64,000 nucleotides of DNA from Pyropia yezoensis (lineage: Eukaryota; Rhodophyta; Bangiophyceae; Bangiales; Bangiaceae), in NCBI GenBank assembly GCA_009829735.1, contig CM020619.1:11709777-11773776 (forward strand), read 5' to 3'. Every line of letters starts with the position of its first letter. The first letter of the stretch is position 1. Position numbers and translations under genes: made by a program. The notes under the pieces are model-generated. The model was not told the DNA's origin. It worked only from the letters and a program-made list of their open reading frames with translations, and made no database searches. Shown piece by piece: positions 9,435-19,950 of the stretch.

Positions 9435-9860
9435 TTACTTCTTCTTCTGCCCCGGCTGGATGGCACCCACCCCCGGCGTCTTGTCCGTAATCGCCTTGGC
9501 CGCCCCCGTCGTGCTGCCCGTCGGCGTCACGCCACCGAGGATCTTGCCCTTGGACGTCACCGTCGGGTTGCCAATGTGCTCGGCAAGGGTGTTGCCGCGC
9601 GGGAACTCCCGCGCCGCGGGCAGCGGCACCGCCGACTGGATGGTGGGGCTCTTGACGGGCGGGCCCGCCGCGAGCGCCGCGTCGGGCGCAGCGGTGGTGC
9701 CAACGAGCACCAGCGCTGCCGCCAGGGCCGCCGCCGCGGCGCCCGCGGCGGCCGACGGCGATGCCGCCGCCGCCGTCGGGGGGGTGCGGCACGCAGCGGT
9801 CCGCGGCGAGGCGGCGCGGGTGGCAACGGTGGCGCCGGTGAAGGGGGTGGCAAACGCCAT
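9435..9860 (-). CDS. Small plastid lumenal protein of unknown function
   Basis: A 141-residue protein from the ATG at 9860, behind a purine-rich (C/T-rich on the coding strand) leader. The N-terminus is a Ser/Thr/Ala/Arg-rich, acid-free transit-like stretch of about 35 residues. An Ala-rich hydrophobic segment of about 30 residues then ends in DAALAAG, a plausible lumenal processing site near residue 65. The mature part is about 77 residues, rich in Pro, Gly and Thr, with short motifs such as FPRGNTLAEHIGNP and ILGGVTPTG, and ends in a Lys tail. I do not recognise the family. Its two-step targeting layout is like that of the protein at 5294-5725, but the mature sequences are unrelated by eye. 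Confidence 0.65.
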   Translation of the reverse strand: MAFATPFTGATVATRAASPRTAACRTPPTAAAASPSAAAGAAAAALAAALVLVGTTAAPDAALAAGPPVKSPTIQSAVPLPAAREFPRGNTLAEHIGNPTVTSKGKILGGVTPTGSTTGAAKAITDKTPGVGAIQPGQKKK

Positions 9861-10626
9861 GGTGAAGGGAGGGGGGGAGGAGAGGAGAGGGAGGGAAGGC
9901 GGGCAGAGCTGACAGACGGCGCGTACTGGTAGGGGAGGAAGAGGCAAAGGATACAGATGAGCAGCAGATGAGTCTGGCTTGTTGGTAAACGTGGGGGCAG
10001 TTCAATACACGTCAAGGGCGATGGTGGGGCAGATAGGGCGCGTGCACGAGGCCAGCCACCTCTTGAGCGGGCAACCGCTGCCCCCCACCCCGCCTCGCCA
10101 TGGCCCTCTCTCGGCCCCCCCCCCGCTACGAACTGGGATCGCAGCGTCAGCGGCTGGCGGGGGTGCCGCGCTCCCCCAGCTGCCGGGGCGCAGCAGATCG
10201 TGCGCTGGGGTCGACGAGATTGACCTTCGTTGCAATCGGCTGGCGCGGCGCCTGCAAAGGCCGGTCCGGCCATCATGGCCGCATCTCGGATGCGCAGCGG
10301 CGTTCCCTGCAGCCACCTCACCAGCTGCAAGGGGATTGGCTCTCGGAGGAAGGGCAATCGTGCTGTCGCCTCGTCCATCATCACTTGCAGGCGTGCCAGG
10401 TGCATGCAGCAAGTCACGCTACTTGAATCCCTCCGAAGAAGCGCGGTCTAACCACTTGCACACTTACGCGCAAGCACAACAACCACGTGTACTTGTCGAG
10501 ATCCCGGGCTCGAGCTGAGCGGGAGGTGCTCTCGAGGCCGAGGCTCAACAGAGTGCCGCAGTCGTATCCTTATCCTTTCGCCCCCGCCGCCCCGCGGTGG
10601 AAGCCGGCCAATGGTCCCGTGCCCCT

Positions 10627-12876
10627 ATGCGGATTCCCCCCCTCCCCCCTCCACGCTCCCCCACCCCGCGCCTACCCCTCCGTGACGTAGCGGTCACGCT
10701 TACCCCCCCCACTGCTCCTTGTCGCAGGACGCTCCGCCCGCCTCGCCGCTGCAACCAGCACCGCGGGTTGCCCCCGGCCGGTGAACGCCCCCCACCCGAC
10801 CCTCGTGCCGGCGGCCGACCGATGGGCGCGGCCCACCCGCCTCGTCGCGGGGGCGCCGCGTTTGGGGTCCCACTGCCGGCGGTCGGCTGGCGCGCCACCA
10901 CTAGCAGCGTCCACGTCGGCAGCCCCGTCAGCAGCGTTGGTAGCCTCGGTCACATTGGCAGCGTCGGCAGTGTCGGCAGTGGCGGTAGCGGCGGCGGCGG
11001 CCGCGGCGTCGGCGGCGGCTCGGCGGCAACGTTCCAGTGGCCGCGGCGGCGGCGAAAGCAGCGGGTGCCTGCGGCGGCCCGCCCCCCCCCCCTGATGGCG
11101 ACCACCCCCCCGTCGTCCTTGTCGGCGGCAGCAGCGGCGGCGGCTGCGGACGGCGGGAGCGGCGCCCGCACGGCTGCCCCCCCCCGGCCGCCTGTGTCGA
11201 CCACCGCCTCGGCGGCAGCGTCGGTGGCGGCGGCCGTGGCGATGGCGGCGGCGGTGGGGGTGGCAGCCGCCAGCCGCCTCCGCCGGTTCCCCCCGCCGCC
11301 GCCTCTACTCTGGGGCGGCGCCGGCGCCGGCGCCGGCGGCGCTGTCGCGGTCGCCGCGGCGGTGGGGGGGGTGGCCCTCCGTGCCGCCGCGGTCGGCGCC
11401 GCTGCCTGGTTTCTCACCTTCCAAGCCGCTTACGTGGCGGCGCAGACGCGCCCACGGGAGCTGGCCGACCACGACAGCCGGTGGGTGAACGTGGAGGGCG
11501 GGCCCGCGGTGCACTATAAGGTGTGGTCCAACTTTGAGGGGGACGGTGGCGGCAGCGGCGGCGGCGGCGGCGGCGGTGCCCCCCACGTGGCGGGCCCCAT
11601 CGAGACGCTCGTGTGCGTCCACGGGTTTGGCGCCGCCCTCGTCTCGTACGAGGCCGCGGCGGTGCCGGCGCTGCTCGCCGCCGCCACTGCAGCTGGCACC
11701 CGCCGGCGGGTGGTGGCGCTCGATTCGTACGGCTTTGGGCTGTCGGAGCGCCCGGTGGGGCGCTCGCAAGAGCACCGGTACACCCCCGCGTACATGGGGG
11801 GGGTGGCCGTCCACGCCGTCGCCGCCGCGGTCGCCGCGGCCGTGGGGGAAGATATGGGGCGGGTGATCCTGGTGGGGCACTCGGTTGGTGGGATGGTGGT
11901 AGCGCACGCTGCCGTGGCCGCGGCAGCGGCGGCCGCTGCCGAGGGGGGTCCTGGGGGGGGGGAGAGGACGCCCCCGTGTGTGGCTATTGACGCTGTCGTG
12001 CTCGTTGCGCCGGCGCTGTCGCCGTCGCCAGAGGCGGCGGCGGAGGCGGGCCCACTCCCCGCCTCTGCTGCCGCCGTGCTCCCCGCTCCTGCCGCCGCCG
12101 CCGTCACCGCCGCCACCACGACCACTGCCGAGCCCGAGGCCGCCAGTGGGGCAGCCAACGGCGGCATCAGCGCCCCCCCCCCTCGCACCCGCCCGAACGG
12201 CCGCCCCGTTCGGACGGCGCTAGCGCCACTGGCGGCCGCGGTCGGCGCCACTACCGCGGCCGCCGCGTCGGTCGCGACGGCGGTACTGACGGCGGTGCTG
12301 ACGCCCGCGGCGGCGGCGGTCCTCCGCCTCACCGTCGCCCGGCGGTCGTTTTGGGTACGGGGCCTGTCGTCTGCACGGGGGGACGGCGGCGCGGGCCTCC
12401 CGCCGGCGCTCGTCGACGGCTACCGCCGTGCCGAGGGCGTCCGCGGGTGGGAGGCGGGGCTGCTCGCCTTTTCGCGTGCCATGGCCGCTTCCCGCGGCGG
12501 TCGCATGACCAGGCGGCGAGGAACCCGGAGGGGGTACGGCAGCGGCGGCGGTGGGGGCGGCCCAGTCGGCCGGGAGGGGGCGGCCGCGCCGGCGGGGGCG
12601 GTGCGGGGTGGCCACCAAGATGACCTTGCCAGCCGCCTGGCCACCACGGGCGTGCCGACGTTGATCATCCACGGGGCGGCGGACCGGCTCGTGCCGGTGC
12701 GCAACTCTGAGGCACTGGTGCGCCGGTGGGGGACGGGGGGAAAGCCCCAGGCGGGGGGCGCGTGGCCACCAACGCTGGTGGTCATGAACGGTGTTGGGCA
12801 CGTGCCGCACGAGGAGGCGGCCGACAGGTGGGTGCGTCACGTCGACGAGTTCTTGGGCGGCGTGCGGCAAAGCTGA
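10627..12876 (+). CDS. Alpha/beta hydrolase, membrane-anchored, probably plastid
   Basis: Up to 749 residues from the ATG at 10627. Later in-frame ATGs at 10822 and 11095 are possible starts, since the N-terminal ~270 residues are low-complexity and resemble a transit or linker region. Hydrophobic segments near residues 200-215 and 240-270 suggest an anchor. The hydrolase fold starts near residue 320: HGFG (oxyanion-hole region, His about 332), the nucleophile elbow GHSVGG (Ser about 419), Asp about 686 in ADRLVPVRNSE, and His about 725 in GVGHVPHEEA, giving a full catalytic triad. The cap region (about 450-660) is unusually long, with Ala/Gly/Arg-rich insertions. Substrate cannot be told; esterase, lipase or haloperoxidase-like roles are all possible. 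Single exon. Confidence 0.8.
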   Translation: MRIPPLPPPRSPTPRLPLRDVAVTLTPPTAPCRRTLRPPRRCNQHRGLPPAGERPPPDPRAGGRPMGAAHPPRRGGAAFGVPLPAVGWRATTSSVHVGSPVSSVGSLGHIGSVGSVGSGGSGGGGRGVGGGSAATFQWPRRRRKQRVPAAARPPPLMATTPPSSLSAAAAAAAADGGSGARTAAPPRPPVSTTASAAASVAAAVAMAAAVGVAAASRLRRFPPPPPLLWGGAGAGAGGAVAVAAAVGGVALRAAAVGAAAWFLTFQAAYVAAQTRPRELADHDSRWVNVEGGPAVHYKVWSNFEGDGGGSGGGGGGGAPHVAGPIETLVCVHGFGAALVSYEAAAVPALLAAATAAGTRRRVVALDSYGFGLSERPVGRSQEHRYTPAYMGGVAVHAVAAAVAAAVGEDMGRVILVGHSVGGMVVAHAAVAAAAAAAAEGGPGGGERTPPCVAIDAVVLVAPALSPSPEAAAEAGPLPASAAAVLPAPAAAAVTAATTTTAEPEAASGAANGGISAPPPRTRPNGRPVRTALAPLAAAVGATTAAAASVATAVLTAVLTPAAAAVLRLTVARRSFWVRGLSSARGDGGAGLPPALVDGYRRAEGVRGWEAGLLAFSRAMAASRGGRMTRRRGTRRGYGSGGGGGGPVGREGAAAPAGAVRGGHQDDLASRLATTGVPTLIIHGAADRLVPVRNSEALVRRWGTGGKPQAGGAWPPTLVVMNGVGHVPHEEAADRWVRHVDEFLGGVRQS

Positions 12877-13547
12877 CGAGAGGAGGGAGTAGGCGTTGTA
12901 GACGTCGGAAGGGGTGCGGGGAGGGAAGCCCAGCAGCGGAGGGAAGGAGGAAGTAGGGCGGTGACACCTGCCTCCCTCCCACGGCCTAGCCCGCGCGTTG
13001 CGTGTTGCTGGATGCCGGGCATTGCGGTACAGCGGCCTGGTTGGTAATGGTGGGTAAGGAGCGTGGTAGGGCGAAGAAAAAAGGGTTTTTAACATCATCA
13101 ACGACAGCACAGGGGGGCAACACAAGAGCCCTGAAAACCGCCCCTACAGCATGCAAGACACAGCAAAGAGGCGGACAGCAGGGACGGCGCGGGTGCCCCG
13201 GACGCCGGCCACCCCCCCTCACCACCACCCCTGTAACCCGCCCCACGAACCGGGCCACTGGTACACCTACAGGGGGCGGTGATAGAGCCCCGGCCAACGC
13301 TGCGCACGCTGCGTGCGGGCGGTGGCAATGGGTGTGGGGGAACCCCCCGCCGGCCGCGGCGGCACGGCCGGGCGACCGCCGCGCGCAGCCCGACAAGTGA
13401 CCCACGGCGACTCAACCGCGGCAGCAGCACCCAACCAGAGGGCGCAACCGCAGCAGTCACACACAAGGCGCCGCCGTCTGCCAAAGGCCGAGCCCCGCGG
13501 CACGCCAGCGTCGGGGGGGCGGCGGGGGGCGGGGGGTCGGGGGGCAC

Positions 13548-14573
13548 TCACAGCTTGCCCCCCGTCGCCGCCGCCAGCACGGCCAGCGCGTCGGTGCGCT
13601 CGGCCTGGAGCTCCTGGGAGGTGGCGTCAATGTACTTGCGGCTGGCCTCGTCAATGGCGAGGCCCTCGACGATGGTCCACTCCCCCCCCTCACAGGTGAC
13701 GGGGTAGGAGAAGAAGGTGCCCGCCTCGACGCCATACTCCCCCGACCCCGCGACGGCCATGGACACCGTCGCCCCGTCCGAGCCGCCCAGCCACGTCGCC
13801 ACGTGGTCGCAGATGGCCTTGGCCGCCGACATGGCCGACGACATCTTGCGGGCGGCAATGATGGCGGCGCCCCGCTTTTGGATCGTCGGGATGAACGTCT
13901 CGGCCAGCGCCTGCTGGCCGCCCATGGTGGCCACCACATCCACCTCAGGCTTGCCCGCCACCTTTGCGCGCGTCACGTCTGGGTACTGGGTGGAGGAGTG
14001 GTTGCCCCAGATGCACACCCCCGACACGTCGCCAAGCGGCGCGCCCACCGCCGCCGCCACCGCCGCGACGGCGCGGTTGTGGTCGAGGCGCGTCAGGGCG
14101 GTGATGTTCTTCTTGGGGATGCTCGGCGCAAAGTGGGAGAGGATCATGGCGTTGGTGTTGGCCGGGTTGCCCACCACCACCACCTTGCAGCCGGGGGCGG
14201 CGCCCGCGTCAAGCGCGGCCCCCTGTGCCCGAAAGATGCCCGCGTTCTTGGCCAGCAGCTCCGCCCGCTCCATGCCCGGCCCGCGGGGGAAGGCGCCGAC
14301 GAGGACCGCCACGTTGGTGCCCGCAAACGCCTCGGCCGCGTCGCTGGTGGCGGTCACCGACGCGAGCAGCGGCCACGCACAGTCGGTGAGCTCCATGACG
14401 ACGCCGCCCAGGCTGGTCATGGCGGGGGGGATCTCGAGCAGCCGCAGCGCCACCCGGGTGGTTGGCCCAAACATCCGCCCCGCACAGATGGCGGGGAGGA
14501 GGGAGTAGGCAATCTGGCCAGCCGCGCCCGTGACCGTCACGATCATGGGGGGGGCGGCGCCGTTGGTAGCCAT
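13548..14573 (-). CDS. MDH: Malate dehydrogenase, cytosolic type
   Basis: A 341-residue L-malate dehydrogenase that interconverts malate and oxaloacetate with NAD(H). Visible marks are the dinucleotide-binding TGAAGQIAYS (residues 15-24), VGNPANTN (134-141), the catalytic pair in LTRLDHNR (Asp164) and WGNHSSTQYP (His192), and the mobile-loop region GAFPRGPGMER. GAAGQI with GNPANTN is the pattern of the cytosolic/NADP-MDH branch. No transit peptide is seen and the N-terminus MATNGA starts close to the fold, so it is probably cytosolic, in malate shuttles. The ATG at 14573 has a perfect CCACCATGG context. On the coding strand it follows a long C/T-rich leader. Single exon. Confidence 0.95.
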   Translation of the reverse strand: MATNGAAPPMIVTVTGAAGQIAYSLLPAICAGRMFGPTTRVALRLLEIPPAMTSLGGVVMELTDCAWPLLASVTATSDAAEAFAGTNVAVLVGAFPRGPGMERAELLAKNAGIFRAQGAALDAGAAPGCKVVVVGNPANTNAMILSHFAPSIPKKNITALTRLDHNRAVAAVAAAVGAPLGDVSGVCIWGNHSSTQYPDVTRAKVAGKPEVDVVATMGGQQALAETFIPTIQKRGAAIIAARKMSSAMSAAKAICDHVATWLGGSDGATVSMAVAGSGEYGVEAGTFFSYPVTCEGGEWTIVEGLAIDEASRKYIDATSQELQAERTDALAVLAAATGGKL

Positions 14574-15759
14574 GGTGGCTACAGGGGGGGGGGAGGGGGA
14601 AGGGGAGGAAGGTCGAGGGGCCGACGGAGCGAGCAAGGGGGTGGAGGCGGAGGGAGAGGGGGGTGACGAAAGGAAGGGGAAGCAGGAGTCGTTAACGGGA
14701 GGAGGGAAGCGGCGCAGAGGCGGATGATGGACGGGGAATGGGGTGGACGCAAACAGAGAAGCCCTGCTCTGACGATACCAGCCCGGAACGACGCGGACGT
14801 GTCGCACGGCACGGGTGCGGGGCTGCACCGAAACCAGCCCGTTGGCGTCGACGGGCAGCTGCCGCCGGGGGCGTGCAGGCGGTATCCTCCTACGGGGGCG
14901 GCGCCGTGGGGCGGGCGTCGCCGCGGCGGGCCTCTGCCCCGGCCTGCCAAAACGAGTGGAATCTGACAGCAGAGGGGAGAGGGTGCCGGCCGCTCCCGCG
15001 AGGCGAGGCTGCCACGACGGCTGCTCGGCGGCCCCCCTCTCTTCCGCGGCCGGCGTCGCGTCGTCCATTCCCTCGCGCGGGGACTGCTTCGGGGGGGAGT
15101 CTTCGAGACTGAAGTTCACTCCCGGCGGTACGTCGACGGCGGGTGGCGAGGCGGGGCGGCGGGCGGCGAGTCGATTTGGTTGGGGGCTGCGACGCCGCGG
15201 GCGGCGGGGCGAGTCGAGTCCACCACGCAGCACGTGGGTGGGGGGGTTTTGGGGTGGCGGGGGCGGTTTGGATCGGGCCAGTGCAAGGGAGGCAGCGTCC
15301 CAGGCGGTGTTGGGCGGGTCCCCCGCGTCGGCCCAATCAAATGCGTGCGTTTGCGCATGGCGACCGCCGCAACGGGGCCTCGACTGACAGCGTGGTCGCC
15401 GCCTCCGAGTGGAACAGGCGGCTCCGTCCGACGGCCTGAAATAGAATTGATCCGGGTCTTGCACAGAGTGCAATCGTAGCAAGTATGTTACCAATTGGCG
15501 TGAGAGATTGAGACATGCCACGTGTCTGTAAATAAGAACTGTCGCCCTTCGTCGCAACAGTCGGTCTGCGCGGACGTCATCGACGAAGGTCCACCCCACC
15601 CACCCGCCTCCCCCCCCACCTCCGTCTCCCCCTCTTTCCGCCGCCCCTCTTTCCGCCGCCCCTCTTTCTCTCTCCGCCCTCCCGTTCCCCCGCCCTCCCC
15701 TTCCCCCGCTCTCCCGTACGCTTAAATTCCGTGGGCCCCCGTCAGCGTGCACCACCGCC
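14574..15759. other. Intergenic between divergent genes, C/T-rich leaders at both ends
   Basis: No supported gene. The left ~130 bp is a purine tract (pyrimidine-rich on the MDH strand). The right end, about 15590-15720, is a pyrimidine tract containing three tandem copies of a short C/T unit (CCGCCCCTCTTTC-like, 15641-15672) in front of the microprotein start. The middle is ordinary GC-rich sequence, with a less GC-rich patch at 15430-15540. Confidence 0.5.
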
Positions 15760-15903
15760 ATGGGCGTTGTGGACGTGGTCCGCCGGGAGCTGGGCACCCC
15801 CGGCCCGCTGCGGGACGCCAACCTCAAGCTCCTCCGCAATACGTCGGGCTTTGTAGCCCTCATCATCCTGTACCGCACCTACGGCGAGTGGATCTCCATC
15901 TAG
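15760..15903 (+). CDS. 47-residue single-pass membrane microprotein
   Basis: A short frame from the ATG at 15760 (CCGCCATGG) to the TAG at 15901. The protein starts MGVVDVVRRELG, has a charged N-terminal half (ANLKLLRNTS), and ends in one hydrophobic segment (GFVALIILYRTYGEW). Strong start context, a typical pyrimidine leader just upstream, and a clean hydrophobic helix support a real gene despite its size. The layout (short soluble helix, one C-terminal membrane helix, near-immediate end) is that of small mitochondrial translocase subunits such as Tom5/Tom6/Tom7 or small respiratory subunits. A Tom6-like identity is a weak guess. It lies head-to-head with MDH and tail-to-tail with the gene ending at 16953. 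Confidence 0.6.
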   Translation: MGVVDVVRRELGTPGPLRDANLKLLRNTSGFVALIILYRTYGEWISI

Positions 15904-16952
15904 GAGGCTCTGTGGGTGGCTGGTTTGGTGGGTAGCTGCTGGTGGGAGGATGGGAGTGGGGGTGGCTGTGGGCGGTGGTGGGGGGGAGGATGGGCGCGGG
16001 CGGCCTGGTGGGCGTACGGTGGCGTCGGCAGCCGTCGTGGTGGCGGTTGCGTCGGCGACAGGCGACGGCGGCGGCGGCGGCGCCGGCAGTGGCGTTGGCG
16101 GCGTTGGCGGCGGTGGGTGCCGCCTGGGTGTGGGCAGGCGGGGCTCTGGGCCGGGTGGGGGGCGAGGTGGTGGTGGGGGGGGGTTGGCGGCGACTGCGGC
16201 GTCGGGAAGCGGGCAGAGTATTCTGGCGGGTGGCGGGGTTGTGCCGACGTGGTGCGTGGGGGGAAGGGGGGGGAGGGAGCGGTTGGGGCGCGTGGCTACC
16301 CCCCGGTACGGTGGCGGCCCGTCGCTGCCGCCGCCGCCCCGACACGCCTGCCGCGGAGTGGGAGGGGTATGGGGGGGCTGGGGGCACGCCGCGGCGGGGC
16401 CGCCCTTTCTCCCACTTTCCAGCGCGCGGCCGCACTGGAGGCAGACGCGCCGCGCGCGCACGGGGGGGGGGGGGGGACAGGGACGGGGACGGGGACGGAG
16501 CCGTGGGAACGAAAAGAGAATAAAATAGAAGAAAAAAAACAACGGGGAGGGGGAAAGGCAGAGGGGGTTGGCGCGCGCCGCGCACGCGCGCGTTGTGGAC
16601 GCTCGGCGCGCGCGCTTGGCGGCAGGGACGACCAGAGGGGACGAGAAGAAAAAAAAAAGAAAAAAAAAGAAGAAAAGAAAGAGACGAACGAGACGCACAC
16701 ACGAGCGCCAGCCGCGAGGGGCGCCGCCGCCCCGACAGCCGCCGCCCCCCTCGGGCGCAAGGCGGGAAATCGGGGGCGGATACGGCCGAGCGCCCAACAG
16801 GCTCCCCCGCACCACCCCCACGCGCCACCCCCTCCACTCTGGACGGAGGTGGGTGTTGACCACGGCCGACGGACGCCGTCCTTGCCCCTCACCCGCCCCC
16901 CCACGCCACCCCTGCCGCTCCCGCGGTTGAGGGGGAAAGAAAAGAACCAACC
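15904..16952. other. Intergenic between convergent genes, purine tract
   Basis: G-rich sequence with no domain-bearing frame. A strong purine tract with long A runs lies at 16640-16690 (T-rich on the other strand), and a G12 run starts near 16463. These presumably hold the 3' ends of the two convergent genes. Confidence 0.5.
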
Positions 16953-18081
16953 TCAACGGCGCCCCCCCCCGCCCCCCCCCGACGCGAGCCACCGGTCGAG
17001 GGCGGCGTTGGCCCCCCCCCCCAGCGGCGGTGGCGGTCCGGCCGCAGCGCCGGCGGGGGGCCGCGGCGGCGCCTGCGGCGGCGGCGGCGTGCCCGCGGCG
17101 GGGCGGTCAAACATGCGGAAAAACTCTTCCGGCTTGAAGAGGGGCTGCTGCGGCGGCGGCCCACCACCGCCGCCGCCGCTGCCGCCCGAACCCGCCGGCC
17201 GCCCATACCCGCCGTCGGCAGCCGCCGCGCCCGGCGGTGGCGGCCGCCCGTACGCGCCCGCGTCGGGCACGCCTGGCCGGCCGCCGCTGCCGCCATAGGC
17301 GCCGCCGGCGTCGGGCCCACCCGGCCGGCCACCACCGCCTCCACTGCCGCCATACGCCCCCCCGCCCGTGCCCATCATGCCCGGCGGGGAGTGGCCATAG
17401 CCGCCGCCCCCGTCGGCGGCGTGCAGGGGCCGGCTACCATACGCGCCGCCGCCGCCAGCGTCGACGCCTGGTGGCGGCCGACCATACCCGCCCCGGTCGC
17501 CAACGGCGGCGCCCGCCACGCCCGCCACGCCCGCCGCGGCGCCCGTCGACACGGGCCGGCCATAGGCGTCGAGGGGGGGGAGCGGCGGCAGAGACGGCCC
17601 GCCCGGCGGCGGCCCGCGGCCGTACGCGTCAAGGCCAGTCAGCCGGCCATAGGCGTCCATGCCTGGCGGCGACCGGCCGTAGGCGTCCAGCCCGTGGGGT
17701 GGAGGGCCGGGCCGACCCAGGTACGCGTCCATGCCGGGCGGGGACCGCCCATAGGCCGCGACCAGGTCTCCCATGAGGCCGCGGTTGTACCCGCCCCCGC
17801 CGCCAACAATGATACCGCCACCGACGCCGTCCACGCCGGGGTGCCCCGCGCCGGGGTGGCGGCCATATGCAGAGCCGTCAGGTGGCGGCTGTGGCAGCGG
17901 CTGGGGGTGGCGGCCAAAGCCGCCGCCGCCGACACCGTGCTCGCCGCCCGGGTGGCGGCCATAGACGCCCATGTCGGCCCCCGTCGGGCGGGCATAGGCG
18001 GCCATGTCGGGCGGCGGCGGCGGCCGCCCGTATCCACCGTGCTGCGGGTGCTGCTGCTGTTGCGCCAGCGGGTGCTGCTGA

Positions 18082-18116
<35 letters not shown>

Positions 18117-19914
18117 GGCCGTCAGCCGTCCATATTGCGGAGGCCCGTGATCGGGTGGCGACGGCCGGCCAGGGTCGCCCGCCATACCCGGCGGGCCCCC
18201 AGCGCCCCCATACCCGCCCCCCGCTGGGACGTCAGGAGGCCCCCCCGGGAAGCGCCCATACGCATCGGGCGGGTACCGCCCCCCCCCCCCATACGCCGCC
18301 ATCGCTGCCGGTGACGGCGGGGCGCGGCCCGCCGATGCGGCCGGCACCGGCGGAGGGGCCACAACGCCGGGGTGCCCCCCGGCAGATGACGCGCCCCCCG
18401 CCGGCGGAGCGGCTGACCGGGACCGCGCGTGCGCGGCTTGCAGCTGCCGCAGCGCGTCGAGGCGGGCGGCGTCGGCGTCGCCCGCGGCGCCGCCCGGCCC
18501 CCCCCCCCACCCGCCGCCGCTGACCACGCCGCCTCCCCCCCCGCGACCACCACCCCCAACGCCCCCACCACGCCCAGGCGGACGGGCGGGGCCAGTGGCT
18601 GCCGTGGCCTGCCGTGCCGCCGCCTGCGCACGCAGCACCTCTGCCTGCCGCGCCGCATGCCGCCGCGCCGACGCGGTATCGTCGGCAGGGTCGGCAAGGA
18701 AGGCCGCCCGCGACGGTGACGCGGCGGGCGGGGGCGCGGCATAGGCCGCCGCGCTGCCCGCCCCCGGATACCCACTGCCGCCGCCTCCGCCGCCACTGCC
18801 ACCGCCATGGCCGCCGCTATAACCACTACCACCGCCACCGCCTTCGCCGCCACCGCCGCCACCGCTGTCGCCGACGACGCCGTTCCCGCCCGCCACTGAT
18901 CGCGGGGGAAGGGAGGGCCGGCCGATGCCACCCCCCCCACCCCCATTGTCAACCGCGACGGCACGGCTCACCCCCCCCGCGTTGACCACCCCCGGCTCGA
19001 GGGCGACAACGGGCCCACCACTCCCGCCATCTCCCCCTGCCTCACCGCCCGCGACTGTTGCGCCCGGCGCCGGCGCCGGCGTTGGCGACGGCGACGGCGC
19101 ACGCCCCGCGCTCACCGCCTGAATGCACGACGAGAGGGAGGAGGACGAGTGGGAGGCGGGCAACCGCGACGGCGCAGCTGCCGCCGCGCCGCCGCCCGGG
19201 ACGGCCGCCACGGTGCCGCCGCCGCCCGACGGGCTCGCCGCCCGGCCCGCCGAAGCGGACGCGCGCACAGCGTTAAAGAAGGACAGCACCGCCGGCGCGA
19301 GCGTATCGGCAGGGGCTGGCTGCGAAGGCGGCGGCGCGTTGGCCGCCGCCACCGCCGCCGCTGCTGCCGCCGCACGGGCCTCACTGGCCAGCACCGCCGA
19401 CACAGCCGCCGACGCCGGGCCGGCGGGCACACCGCGCGGCGACGCCCCCCCCGACGGGGTGCGCCCACTACCGGGCGACGCGGAGCCGCCGCCCGGTCGC
19501 CCGTTGGGCACCAGCCCCACCATCCCCGACGGAGGCGTCGGCGGCCGCGCCGCCGCGCCGGCTGACGGCGGCCGCGGGGGCGGGCCGCCGCCCATGCCAC
19601 CGCCCATGCCACCGCCCGGGCCTGCCCACGGGTCGCCTCGCGCGCCGGCGGGCGCTGCTGACCGCAGCGGACCGGTCAGGCGCACGTCTTGGGGGATCCC
19701 GCTCAGCCGGCGGCCACCACCCCCACCCCCCCCCACTGGGGGGAGGCCGTAGCCAGCCCCCCCACCAGTCGACGAGCGGCCGGCGGCAGTGGGGCGGCCA
19801 CCCCCCCCGCCCCCCCCAGCCCCCGTCGTCGCGCCCGCCCCGCCCGCCGACGGCCGCACCGCGTCATCGCCGGGGCGGAAGAGCACCGCGTCCTCTGGCT
19901 CGTCAGCATCGGCG

Positions 19915-19950
<36 letters not shown>

